Below are positions 5,121 through 11,800 of a stretch of 11,800 bases of DNA, one piece after another. Position 1 is the stretch's first letter. The number at the start of each line of letters is the position of its first letter. Origin of the DNA: UBA1038 sp964480995 (GTDB lineage Bacteria; Bacillota; Clostridia; Christensenellales; Aristaeellaceae); the NCBI GenBank assembly GCA_964480995.1, contig CAYZRZ010000064.1, forward strand, positions 1-11,800, given 5' to 3'. The notes beneath the pieces are model-generated. The model had not been told where the DNA came from and did not search any database. It was given only the letters and a program-made list of their open reading frames with translations. The position numbers and the translations under genes were made by a program.

Positions 5121-7490
5121 TTACTGTCCTTCCAGCCTCATCAGCCGCAGCTTTCCATCAGCCTCCATCACAAACTGCTCAAGCGGGGTCTGCCCCTGAA
5201 TCAGGCGGTTCAGCAGCGTATACATATCTTCATTGTTGAAGGCCATGTTCTGGCTGTAGGTCTTGATATAGCTGTTTTTCATGATCTCGCGGTAGTCCGC
5301 GACCGTCTGCTCACGGGCTATGTACTTCGCCTCTTCACGGCGGTTTTCGATATATTTCTTCTGCTCCCCGTAGTTTCGTTCAAGCTCCGTTTTTTCGGCT
5401 CCTTCGGCCTTTTTCAGCGCTTCTTCGTAGTAGAAGATGGATTCGTCCAGATCCTTGATCTCCTGCTCAAAGTTGGGGTTGAGAATGTCGCCGCTCACGC
5501 CGGGGTTCATCATAGCGATCTTGTCCGCTCTGAGGTTTTTGACATACTCCTCCACATAGGCGATGGCCGCGTCCAGGTTCTTTGATTTGGGGTTGACGAA
5601 CATCAGCATCAGGTCGATCTCAACAGGCACCGGCTCTTCCCCTTCACGCACAGCAAGCTGCAGGGGGATCTGCCGGCCCACCTTGATCTCCGTGCCGTCC
5701 GCGTTCCACCTGCTCCTGCCCACCCCGCCGCTGGTCATATCATAGTTCATGCTGGCCAGGTCAAGCGAGTAGTAAGGCTCGATCAGCGGCACCTTGTTGT
5801 AGATCGCCTCTATCTGCTCCTGCGCGTCGGGCGATTCCCAGTCAATCTTGGGAGAGATATCATCCGTACGCAGCGCCAGCGCGGCTGCCAGCATCTCCTT
5901 GAGCGCCGGGTCGTTATAGGAGAACTCTTTGCCCTGCGCGGCCATGGCCCCCGTTTGCATCCCAATAGCCAGCTGCACCATCTGGTTCTTGTAATCATCC
6001 GACTGCAGAGGGATCATGTCGGGGTACAGTTCTCCCAGCTCATCATTCCACCGCTGGATCAGATCGATCAGTTCTCCATAGGTCCCGGGGACTTCAACAT
6101 CATCCACCTGCTCGAACATCTCCGTGTAGTAGCTCATCATGCCGTTCGCGTACATATCAACGGGCACCATATAGAGCTTACCATCATATTGCCCGGTCTC
6201 CTGCATCATGGGATAAAGGCCGCTCACATAGTTTAGAAGCGTCTGGCTCGCGCTGAGATCGGCGGCATAGCCCTTGCTCATCAGGTTGTCTATATCCATA
6301 TAGCTGCTGCCAATCACGAGGATATCGATGCCATCCTCCCCCGTTACAAGCGCCTGCCCCAAAGCCTGCGCTGATTCAAACCATTTGCTGTCCAGGAAGG
6401 TGACCGGTACATTGCCCAGAGCCTGCATAGTCTTCTGGTGGACCTCATCCATATAGCTGCCGTAGATGGTCAGGCGGCTGGCGGGCAGCTTGGCCGGATC
6501 GGCCTCGCGCACGGCGATATTCTTCCCGGTGATCACGATGACCCCGCCCTGCGGCAGCACAAATACACGGTCGCCTGAGCTGCCGCCGTACTCGCTGGGG
6601 ATCAGGTAGGCCGCGATCTGCGCTTTGCCGTCATCGCCCCACACATAGACTTCGCTTTTTCCCTGAAGGTATATCTTGTCATTGGCTGCATCATAGGCAA
6701 GGCCGCTGCCTTCATAGGCAAACATCACACCGGAATCGCCCAGTTCCTCCAAACTGTCCGCCTGGGGATCATAGACCGAGAGCGTGAAATTCCTGGATGT
6801 TTGCGTCTTTTCATCCCAGCTGCTGTCGGGGTCCATCACCAGCGCCAGCAGCTTGTCTTCCTTATAGGGTACGAGCTGCCAGACAAACTCGGTGTTATGC
6901 TTGACCGCCTCGCCGCCTTTTTCAAGGTCGTAGCTCAAAAGGCTTAAGATGGTCGAACCGTCAGAAGCGCCCCACGACCTGTTGATCAGGTACAGGCGTC
7001 CATTGAAGCCGAGCACCTGCAGCGGGTCCTCCACATAGCCCTCATCGCCGTATTCCATGTTTCTCAGCGGCGTTGTGTCGATCTTCACACCGTCAGATAT
7101 GCTGAGGGTCTCTTCTTCGACAGCCAAGGGATAGATCATCCCCTTCTCCTGCACGTCTATGCCGTAAAGCCTGTCCCCTTCTGTAAACAAACGGAGGTTG
7201 TAGTACAGCGTCTCTCCGCTGGAGTCCTTCGTTTCCTCCCCGTCTTCAGTCCCGGTTCGAAGGTCGGCGACCTTCATTTGCCTGATCGCGTCCTCGCCGG
7301 GCGCATAGCTGAAGACCTTCCCCTGGCCGGTCAGATAGAGCTTGTCCCCCAGAAACACGGAGGATGAGAGCCATATATCCTCACCCGCCATGATATCCTT
7401 ATCAATGGACGATGAGACCTGGGCCCTTGCGCTTGACGCGCCGCCAGTCAGCAGCGCCATCATCAACAGAATGCTAAATAGTTTTTTCAT
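5121..7490 (-). CDS. Secreted two-part protein: N-terminal beta-propeller-like half fused to ABC solute-binding half
   Basis: This protein has 789 residues from the chosen ATG at 7490, which has AAGGAGG 5 bases upstream. An in-frame ATG 57 bases further up has no such site and would bury the signal peptide. The N-terminus MKKLFSILLMMALLTGG is a signal peptide, with likely cleavage after ARA (residues 21-23). No lipobox Cys is present, and I see no cysteine anywhere in the protein. Residues of about 35-335 hold repeated short beta-strand units of the form G-D-x-L-Y-L, G-x-L-Y-L-I and D-K-I-Y-L, as in propeller or Kelch-like sensor domains. From about residue 339 (SRLTIYGSYMDEVHQKT) it reads like a family 1 extracellular solute-binding protein, with DILVIGSSYMDIDNLMSKGYAADL and DGKLYMVPVDMYANG blocks. 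A Glu/Lys-rich, coiled-coil-like insertion lies at about 671-730. At 789 residues it is almost twice the usual 400-450. It precedes MalF/G-type permeases and should deliver their substrate. Ligand unknown. Confidence 0.88.
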   Translation of the reverse strand: MKKLFSILLMMALLTGGASSARAQVSSSIDKDIMAGEDIWLSSSVFLGDKLYLTGQGKVFSYAPGEDAIRQMKVADLRTGTEDGEETKDSSGETLYYNLRLFTEGDRLYGIDVQEKGMIYPLAVEEETLSISDGVKIDTTPLRNMEYGDEGYVEDPLQVLGFNGRLYLINRSWGASDGSTILSLLSYDLEKGGEAVKHNTEFVWQLVPYKEDKLLALVMDPDSSWDEKTQTSRNFTLSVYDPQADSLEELGDSGVMFAYEGSGLAYDAANDKIYLQGKSEVYVWGDDGKAQIAAYLIPSEYGGSSGDRVFVLPQGGVIVITGKNIAVREADPAKLPASRLTIYGSYMDEVHQKTMQALGNVPVTFLDSKWFESAQALGQALVTGEDGIDILVIGSSYMDIDNLMSKGYAADLSASQTLLNYVSGLYPMMQETGQYDGKLYMVPVDMYANGMMSYYTEMFEQVDDVEVPGTYGELIDLIQRWNDELGELYPDMIPLQSDDYKNQMVQLAIGMQTGAMAAQGKEFSYNDPALKEMLAAALALRTDDISPKIDWESPDAQEQIEAIYNKVPLIEPYYSLDLASMNYDMTSGGVGRSRWNADGTEIKVGRQIPLQLAVREGEEPVPVEIDLMLMFVNPKSKNLDAAIAYVEEYVKNLRADKIAMMNPGVSGDILNPNFEQEIKDLDESIFYYEEALKKAEGAEKTELERNYGEQKKYIENRREEAKYIAREQTVADYREIMKNSYIKTYSQNMAFNNEDMYTLLNRLIQGQTPLEQFVMEADGKLRLMRLEGQ

Positions 7491-7495
7491 CATTT

Positions 7496-7502
7496 CCTCC
7501 TT
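7496..7502 (-). promoter_or_regulatory. Strong ribosome binding site deciding the binding-protein start
   Basis: AAGGAGG on the minus strand lies 5 bases before the ATG at 7490 and 2 bases before another in-frame ATG at 7493. The spacing favours 7490. It makes the long upstream extension of the frame (to 7547) unlikely, since that extension would also overlap the promoter described next. Confidence 0.8.
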
Positions 7503-7518
7503 CATGTGACCCGTTTCC

Positions 7519-7547
7519 ATGATACGAGCCTTGTGACGCAAAAGCAA
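7519..7547 (-). promoter_or_regulatory. Probable sigma-A-type promoter of the transporter operon
   Basis: On the minus strand, TATCAT (7519-7524, 5 of 6 consensus bases) lies exactly 17 bases after TTGCTT (7542-7547, 3 of 6). Transcription would begin near 7512 and give a short leader of about 21 bases carrying the AAGGAGG site. The -35 box sits directly after the T-run of the suf terminator, so the two operons are separated with almost no spare sequence. Confidence 0.5.
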
Positions 7548-7549
7548 TT

Positions 7550-7572
7550 AAAAACGGCCTGTTTGGGCCGTT
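7550..7572 (-). terminator. Rho-independent terminator of the suf operon
   Basis: On the minus strand, the 7-bp perfect stem AACGGCC/GGCCGTT with a 6-base loop is followed directly by T residues (five T including the two at the stem end), then AATTGCTTTTG. It begins 47 bases after the sufU stop codon. An outer CAATT/AATTG pairing across a small internal loop could lengthen the stem. The plus-strand reading has no T-run, so it acts leftward only. Confidence 0.8.
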
Positions 7573-7582
7573 ACAATTGTAA
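7571..7582. promoter_or_regulatory. 12-bp perfect palindrome, possible operator
   Basis: TTACAATTGTAA is a perfect inverted repeat, centred 29-30 bases upstream of the -35 box of the transporter promoter. Nine of its bases (TTACAATTG) recur at 5030-5038, upstream of the possible second promoter before the permeases. It contains a TACA-N2-TGTA core like some winged-helix repressor sites. It also overlaps the base of the suf terminator by 2 bases and may simply extend that hairpin, so an operator role is only a suggestion. Confidence 0.25.
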
Positions 7583-7619
7583 ATTCTGAATAGAGCAACA
7601 GAACATTGTGCAAAAATAA

Positions 7620-8075
7620 TCAGATTCCGGCAGGGCTTGACCGCGCCTGCCACTGATCGACCGCTTCCTCCAGGGTATGCCAGGCCAGCACCGCGCACTT
7701 GGTGCGGGCAGGCATCTTCGATAGCCCGCGAAAGGCAACCGCGTCTTCAAGCTCCTCAAGCTCTTCCTCTGATTGCGCGTCGCCGCGTATCATGGCGATG
7801 AACAGCCGCGCCAGGCGCTTGGCCTCCTCCGCTTCCATCCCTTCCATCATATCGGCCAGGATAGAGGCAGAGGCCGAAGAAATGGCGCAGCCGCTGCCTG
7901 AAAGGCCGACCTTCCTGATGACGCCGCCCTTGATCTCAAGCGCCAGGCTGATCTCATCGCCGCAGCTGGGGTTGACCCCGCGCAGGGTGACATCGGCATG
8001 CTCAAGCGGATGCCAATGCGCCTTATCGGCGGCGTACTCGGTGATGATGTCCGTATACAGCTCATTGAGCTCCAT
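7620..8075 (-). CDS. sufU: SufU, zinc-dependent sulfur acceptor for SufS
   Basis: This 151-residue cytosolic protein of the IscU/SufU fold takes the persulfide sulfur from SufS and passes it to the SufBCD scaffold. The four zinc ligands expected of Bacillota SufU are present: Cys38 and Asp40 in NPSCGD, Cys63 in GSGCAIS, and Cys127 in RTKCAVLAWHTL. The stretch between the second and third Cys blocks (about 70-115), with its Glu-rich EEELEELED segment, marks the SufU subgroup; canonical IscU lacks the SufU-type insertion. Length matches Bacillus SufU (about 147). The ATG at 8075 lies inside the sufS 3' end (14-base overlap). It is served by AAGGAGG at 8086-8092 with a 10-base spacer, so it can initiate on its own. 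It is the last gene before the terminator. Ligand pattern and position directly after sufS make the assignment firm. Confidence 0.96.
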   Translation of the reverse strand: MELNELYTDIITEYAADKAHWHPLEHADVTLRGVNPSCGDEISLALEIKGGVIRKVGLSGSGCAISSASASILADMMEGMEAEEAKRLARLFIAMIRGDAQSEEELEELEDAVAFRGLSKMPARTKCAVLAWHTLEEAVDQWQARSSPAGI

Positions 8076-9291
8076 AGCCCAGCCACCTCCTTACCCCCCG
8101 CAGGCTCTGCGCCAGGCGGTCAATATCGTCCTTTGAGTTATACAGATACAGGCTCGCTCTGCAAGTGGACTGAACGCCTAAATGCTTCATAAAAGGCTGG
8201 GCGCAGTGGTGGCCGGAGCGGATGGCCACATGATCCGCGTTCACGATGGTGGCCACATCATGGGGGTGCGCCCCTTGGATGTTGAAGCTGACAACGCCGA
8301 TGCGCTTTTCCATATCCCGGGGGCCTACCAGCTGCATATACGGCACAGCCATCAGGCTGTCCAGCAGATAGCCCGTCAGCTCCCGCTCCTTTGCTTCTAT
8401 GCTATCCATGCCGATCGCGTTCAGGTAATCGATCGCCGCGGCCAGGCCGACCGCGCCGCCAACATCGAGCGTGCCCGCCTCAAACTTCTGCGGCAGAGGC
8501 GCAAAGGTCGCGCTCTGTTCCTCCACGTACTCGATCATATCGCCGCCAAAGAGGAAGGGCGGCATGCTGTCCAGCAGCTCGCGCTTTCCGTACAGGATGC
8601 CCACACCCCCCGGGCCCAGCATCTTGTGAGACGAAAAGACATAAAAATCAGCGCCCAGCGCTTTGACATCCACAGGGATATGAGGAACGGCCTGCGTGCC
8701 GTCCACCAGCACCTTAGCCCCAACGCTGTGCGCTCTGCTGATGATCTCCTCCACCGGGTTCATCACGCCTGTCACGTTTGAGATATGGCCTACCGCCACA
8801 AGCCTGGTCGCGGGCGTGATCTTCTCCTCAATTTCAGAGGCGGGGACGCGTCCTTCCCGATCGGTATACAGGTACCTCAGCTTTGCCCCGCTTACGCGCG
8901 CCGCGTACTGCCAGGGGATCAGGTTGCTGTGATGTTCGGACACCAGCAGGGCGATCTCATCGCCGAAGCCGAGCTCATTGATGGCGAAGGTACGCGCCAC
9001 CAGGTTGATGGATTCCGTCGCCCCCTTGGTGAATATGATCTCCTCAGCCCCGGCGGCCCCGATGAAGGCGCGCACGGTCTCACGGGCATGTTCAAGCGCC
9101 CGGGTCGCCGCGACCGAGAGGTCGTAGGCGCCCCGATGGGGGTTGGCGTTCTCCCTCAGGTAAAAGGCCTCCACGGCCTCCAGCACCGCGCGGGGCTTCT
9201 GGGTGGTGGCGGCGTTATCCAGATAGGCCCACCGCCTGTTTTTTTCGTCGGCCCGGGTCAGCAGGGGAAAATCAGAAAGATACGTGTTCAT
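8062..9291 (-). CDS. sufS: SufS, group II cysteine desulfurase
   Basis: This 409-residue PLP enzyme turns L-cysteine into L-alanine, leaving a persulfide on its active-site cysteine. Visible features include LDNAATTQKP near residue 24 (N-terminal family signature), TKGATESIN near 88 (phosphate-binding turn) and SEHHSN at 118-123 (His over the cofactor ring). Other features are VDGTQAVPH near 206 (cofactor Asp), SSHKMLGPGGVG with the Schiff-base Lys223, and RSGHHCAQP with the catalytic Cys363. Lys223 and Cys363 fall almost exactly where Bacillus SufS has them (224 and 361). The short loop around the catalytic Cys marks group II (SufS/CsdA) rather than IscS/NifS, which fits the need for SufU as activating acceptor. 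The ATG at 9291 lies 3 bases after the sufD stop, and a GGGGAGGG ribosome binding site overlaps the end of sufD. No residues are missing. Confidence 0.97.
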   Translation of the reverse strand: MNTYLSDFPLLTRADEKNRRWAYLDNAATTQKPRAVLEAVEAFYLRENANPHRGAYDLSVAATRALEHARETVRAFIGAAGAEEIIFTKGATESINLVARTFAINELGFGDEIALLVSEHHSNLIPWQYAARVSGAKLRYLYTDREGRVPASEIEEKITPATRLVAVGHISNVTGVMNPVEEIISRAHSVGAKVLVDGTQAVPHIPVDVKALGADFYVFSSHKMLGPGGVGILYGKRELLDSMPPFLFGGDMIEYVEEQSATFAPLPQKFEAGTLDVGGAVGLAAAIDYLNAIGMDSIEAKERELTGYLLDSLMAVPYMQLVGPRDMEKRIGVVSFNIQGAHPHDVATIVNADHVAIRSGHHCAQPFMKHLGVQSTCRASLYLYNSKDDIDRLAQSLRGVRRWLGYGAQ

Positions 9292-9294
9292 CCC

Positions 9295-10389
9295 TTACTT
9301 CCCTCCCCTGTCGATCGATTCCTCCACAGCCGCCATGATCTCCCCGCGGATCCGCTCGTCCGGTATGTCTTCCAGTATCACGTCAAAGGAGGCCTTGGCA
9401 ACCAGCTTGCGGGCATCCTCCTCGGAGATGCCGCGGCTGAGGATGTAAAACATCACGTCTTCATCCAGCCTGCCCGAGCTGGCCGCGTGCGCTCCCTCCA
9501 CGTCATGCTCGCCGCACAGCAGGAGAGGAACGGATATATTGCGCGCCTTGCTGCCCAGCAGCAGCACGCTCTCCTCCTCCCGGCCCTTGGAGCCGGCCGC
9601 GCCTTTCACAAAATCGAGCGTGTCACGCAGCACCTTGTGGCTGGTGCCGTGCAGGATGCCGCGCGCCTTGATATCGGAAAGTGTCTTTTTGCCCCGGTGC
9701 TCAGCCCGATAGGTCATATCCAGCTTTCTGTCGCCGTCGCCAAGGTAGAGCACATCCAGCTTCAGCTGGGCACCTTCTCCGGCAAGCTGCACGCTGCAGC
9801 TGGCGTTGCTGACAGCCGCGCCCAGTTCCGCCATGGTTACGGCCAGGCTGGCCTTCGTATCAACAATGGCTTCGACCGCGTCCGTATGCGTTGCCTGCTT
9901 GTTGAGGGATTGAAGCTTGATGAGGTGCAGCTCACTGCCGGGCGCGCAAGTCACGCGGGTAATGCCCGTATGTTCGGCCGGTGTGCCGTCCTCCCCGTAA
10001 TACTTGATGATAACGCAGGCTTTGGACCCTTCCTCCGCCTCGATGTACAGCTCTTCCGACTGGACAGGGGCGGCCCCGCTGAGGCGGCAGGTAATCACCA
10101 GCGGCGCGGCCTGCGCGTAGCCTCTGGGGACGCGGATATGGTGCCTTTGCGCGGCGCTGCCCGCGATAAAAGCGGACAGGGCTTCGGGCACAAAATAATC
10201 GGCTCCTCGGCTTTTGAAGTCCGTTTCCGGGATCTGCCGGGAAAGCATCAGCTCTTCGGGATTCTCGATCACAAAGGACCCCGGCGAGGCGCTTGACTGC
10301 GCCGGGTTTAACAATACTTCTATCTCATTGACCCGCGGCCTGCGCCATACGCGGACAGGCATGCGGTTGATTACAACTGTTTGACTCAT
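9295..10389 (-). CDS. sufD: SufD, Fe-S cluster scaffold subunit
   Basis: This 364-residue member of the SufB/SufD family folds as a right-handed beta-helix and pairs with SufB to form the site where new clusters are made, driven by SufC. The C-terminal signature is clear: a G-E-H-D-V-E-G-A-H-A-A-S-S-G-R-L-D-E-D block followed by VMFYILSRGISEEDARKLV. His301 in the A-H-A-A-S stretch matches the position of E. coli SufD His360, proposed as a cluster ligand. It is shorter than Bacillus SufD (about 437), the shortening being in the N-terminal helical part; clostridial homologs are often short. The ATG at 10389 follows the sufB stop by 9 bases, with AAGGAG (10395-10400) overlapping the TAA of sufB. 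It could be misread as a second SufB, but the low similarity outside the core and its position after sufB make SufD the better call. Confidence 0.93.
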   Translation of the reverse strand: MSQTVVINRMPVRVWRRPRVNEIEVLLNPAQSSASPGSFVIENPEELMLSRQIPETDFKSRGADYFVPEALSAFIAGSAAQRHHIRVPRGYAQAAPLVITCRLSGAAPVQSEELYIEAEEGSKACVIIKYYGEDGTPAEHTGITRVTCAPGSELHLIKLQSLNKQATHTDAVEAIVDTKASLAVTMAELGAAVSNASCSVQLAGEGAQLKLDVLYLGDGDRKLDMTYRAEHRGKKTLSDIKARGILHGTSHKVLRDTLDFVKGAAGSKGREEESVLLLGSKARNISVPLLLCGEHDVEGAHAASSGRLDEDVMFYILSRGISEEDARKLVAKASFDVILEDIPDERIRGEIMAAVEESIDRGGK

Positions 10390-10398
10390 CTGTACTCC

Positions 10399-11800
10399 TT
10401 ACCCGATCGTGCCTTGAAGCTCAAGGCTGATCAGGCGGTTCATTTCAACCGCGTATTCCAGCGGCAGCTCCTTGGCGATGGGTTCCACAAAGCCCCGGAC
10501 GATCATGTCCTTGGCCTCGTTCTCGCTCAGGCCCCTGGTCATCAGATAGAAGACTGCTGAGTCGCTGATGCGGCCGATCCTGGCCTCGTGGCCGATGTCC
10601 ACCTGGTCGTTGCGGATATCCATCACCGGGATGGTATCGGCGCGCGATTCCCTGTCCATCATCAGCGATTCGCACACGACGGAGGATTTGGAACCCACCG
10701 CCTCAGGCAGGATATGGATATCGCTGCGGTAGAGGGCGATGCCGCCGCTCTTGGAGATGGATTTTGAGCTGACGGTGGAGCTGGTGTTGGGCGCCATATG
10801 GTAGACCTTGGTGCCCGTATCCAGGTGCTGCTCGCTGCCGGCAAAGGTGATGCCCGTGAAGCTGGAGCGCGCGCCTTCCCCCTTTAAAAAGCTGGAAGGG
10901 TACAGCATGGTCTTGTGAGAGCCGAAAGTGCCCGATACCCATTCGATCGCGCCGTTCTTATCAACGCTGGAGCGCTTGGTGTTCAGGTTCATCATATTCT
11001 TGGACCAGTTCTCGATGGTGGAATAGCGCAGGGTGGCGTTCTCGCGCACATACAGCTCCACGCAGCCCGCGTGCAGGTTGACCACATTGTAGCGCGGCGC
11101 GGAGCAGCCCTCGATGAAGTGGGCGCGCGCGCCCTTCTCCACCACGATCAGGGTGTGCTCAAACTGGCCGGCGCCCGGCGCGTTGAGGCGGAAATAGGAT
11201 TGCAGCGGCACATCCAGCTGCACGCCCTCGGGTACATACACAAAGGAGCCGCCCGACCAGACCGCGCCGTGGAGCGCCGCGAATTTATGGTCGCTTGGCG
11301 GGACGATCTTCATGAACAGGGGCCGGACAAGGTCTTCATATTCCTGCACAGCGGTTTCCATATCGGTGTAGATGACGCCCTTTTGCAGCAGTTCTTCCCT
11401 GACCCTGTGGTATACAACCTCTGAATCGTACTGCGCGCCCACCCCGGCCAGCGACTCGCGCTCCGCCTTGGGGATGCCCAGGCGCTCGAAGGTGTCCTTG
11501 ATATAGGCGGGCACATCCGCCCAGTCATCCTTCATGGCGGTGTTGGGCTTGACGTAGGTGACGATGTTATTGATATCCAGCTCATCCAGCGGCGGGCCCC
11601 AGACGGGCATCGGGATGGTGTTGAACAGCTCAAGGGAATGAAGCCGGTGCTTGCGCATCCATGCGGGCTCATTCTTCACCCGGGATATCTCCTCCACTAT
11701 CTCAGGCGTCAGGCCTTCCTTGGTCTGATAATCGCTCTGAACGGCATCGCGGAAGTCAAACGGGCTTCTGTCCAGTTCGTCTAATACGGTTCTTTCCTTA
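10399..11800 (-). CDS. sufB: SufB, Fe-S cluster scaffold subunit (extreme N-terminus outside window)
   Basis: The frame is open to the right edge. Some 466 residues are visible, beginning KERTVLDELDRSPFDF, so only a few N-terminal residues are missing by comparison with family lengths of about 465-475. The GTG at 11697 is an internal Val in the conserved stretch GLTPEIVEEIS and is not the start. SufB is the core scaffold of SufBCD. Family blocks include LAGVGAQYDSEVVYH, AALHGAVWSGGSFVYVP, YFRLNAPGAGQFEHTL, HFIEGCSAP, RYSTIENWSKN, KGEGARS, APNTSSTVSSKSISKSGG and the C-terminal FYLMTRGLSENEA-KELPLEYAVEMNRLI. Cys342 and Glu371 (counted from the Val at 11697; VVCESL and GHEARIG) keep the 29-residue spacing of E. 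coli SufB Cys405 and Glu434, where clusters form. No active-site residue is lost. sufC is expected immediately upstream. Confidence 0.97.
   Translation of the reverse strand, partial: KERTVLDELDRSPFDFRDAVQSDYQTKEGLTPEIVEEISRVKNEPAWMRKHRLHSLELFNTIPMPVWGPPLDELDINNIVTYVKPNTAMKDDWADVPAYIKDTFERLGIPKAERESLAGVGAQYDSEVVYHRVREELLQKGVIYTDMETAVQEYEDLVRPLFMKIVPPSDHKFAALHGAVWSGGSFVYVPEGVQLDVPLQSYFRLNAPGAGQFEHTLIVVEKGARAHFIEGCSAPRYNVVNLHAGCVELYVRENATLRYSTIENWSKNMMNLNTKRSSVDKNGAIEWVSGTFGSHKTMLYPSSFLKGEGARSSFTGITFAGSEQHLDTGTKVYHMAPNTSSTVSSKSISKSGGIALYRSDIHILPEAVGSKSSVVCESLMMDRESRADTIPVMDIRNDQVDIGHEARIGRISDSAVFYLMTRGLSENEAKDMIVRGFVEPIAKELPLEYAVEMNRLISLELQGTIG

Noticed and set aside
7491..7547. Upstream extension of the binding-protein frame to an ATG at 7547
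   Set aside because: It would put 19 polar, charged residues before the signal peptide and overlap the probable promoter; the AAGGAGG at 7496-7502 points to 7490.
8785..10296. A 503-codon open frame on the plus strand opposite sufS and sufD
   Set aside because: It lies entirely antisense to two genes with intact active-site motifs, its translation is Arg/Gly/His-rich without recognisable motifs, and it has no supporting start signal. Long antisense frames are expected in GC-rich coding DNA.
1..11800. CRISPR arrays, tRNA or rRNA genes, insertion sequences, transposases or phage genes
   Set aside because: No regularly spaced direct repeats, no cloverleaf or rRNA-like stretches, and no integrase or transposase motifs were seen; nearly all sequence is accounted for by the minus-strand genes.

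Overview
This window most likely comes from a Gram-positive-type bacterium of the Bacillota, probably a Clostridia-class anaerobe with a GC content clearly above 50% by eye. The evidence is a SUF iron-sulfur operon of the Bacillota type (sufB-sufD-sufS-sufU, with the zinc-dependent SufU in place of SufE or SufA), strong AAGGAGG ribosome binding sites, and a carbohydrate-type ABC import operon with no ATPase gene in view. I cannot name the genus. Every gene I accept lies on the minus strand, so transcription runs from the right end of the window to the left.

Right part (about 7620-11800): a tightly packed Fe-S cluster assembly operon. Its visible order is sufB (N-terminal end just outside the window), sufD, sufS and sufU. 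Gaps are 3-9 bases, and sufS and sufU overlap by 14 bases. The scaffold ATPase gene sufC is not visible and by family convention would lie just upstream, beyond position 11800. SufS removes sulfur from cysteine, SufU accepts it as a persulfide, and SufB-SufD (with SufC) builds the cluster. The operon ends in a rho-independent terminator at about 7550-7572.

Left part (1 to about 7550): a second operon starts from a compact promoter placed directly after that terminator. It encodes a 789-residue secreted, cysteine-free protein that joins an N-terminal beta-rich, propeller-like half to a C-terminal ABC solute-binding half. Next come two MalF/MalG-type permeases, two tandem paralogous membrane-anchored HlyD/AcrA-type adaptor proteins, and the N-terminal part of another membrane-anchored protein that runs off the left edge. 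From the first permease on, each gene overlaps the next by 4-11 bases, suggesting translational coupling. A 171-base gap between the binding-protein gene and the first permease holds a stable hairpin and a possible second promoter, an arrangement that would let the binding protein be made in excess over the permeases.

The unusual part is this left operon. Importer parts (binding protein and MalF/G permeases) are genetically locked to exporter-type parts (two adaptor paralogs and perhaps a MacB/FtsX-like protein). The binding protein lacks a lipobox and carries an extra sensor-like half. I infer a surface complex in which adaptors and binding/propeller protein may act together, but the substrate and mechanism are not shown by the sequence.
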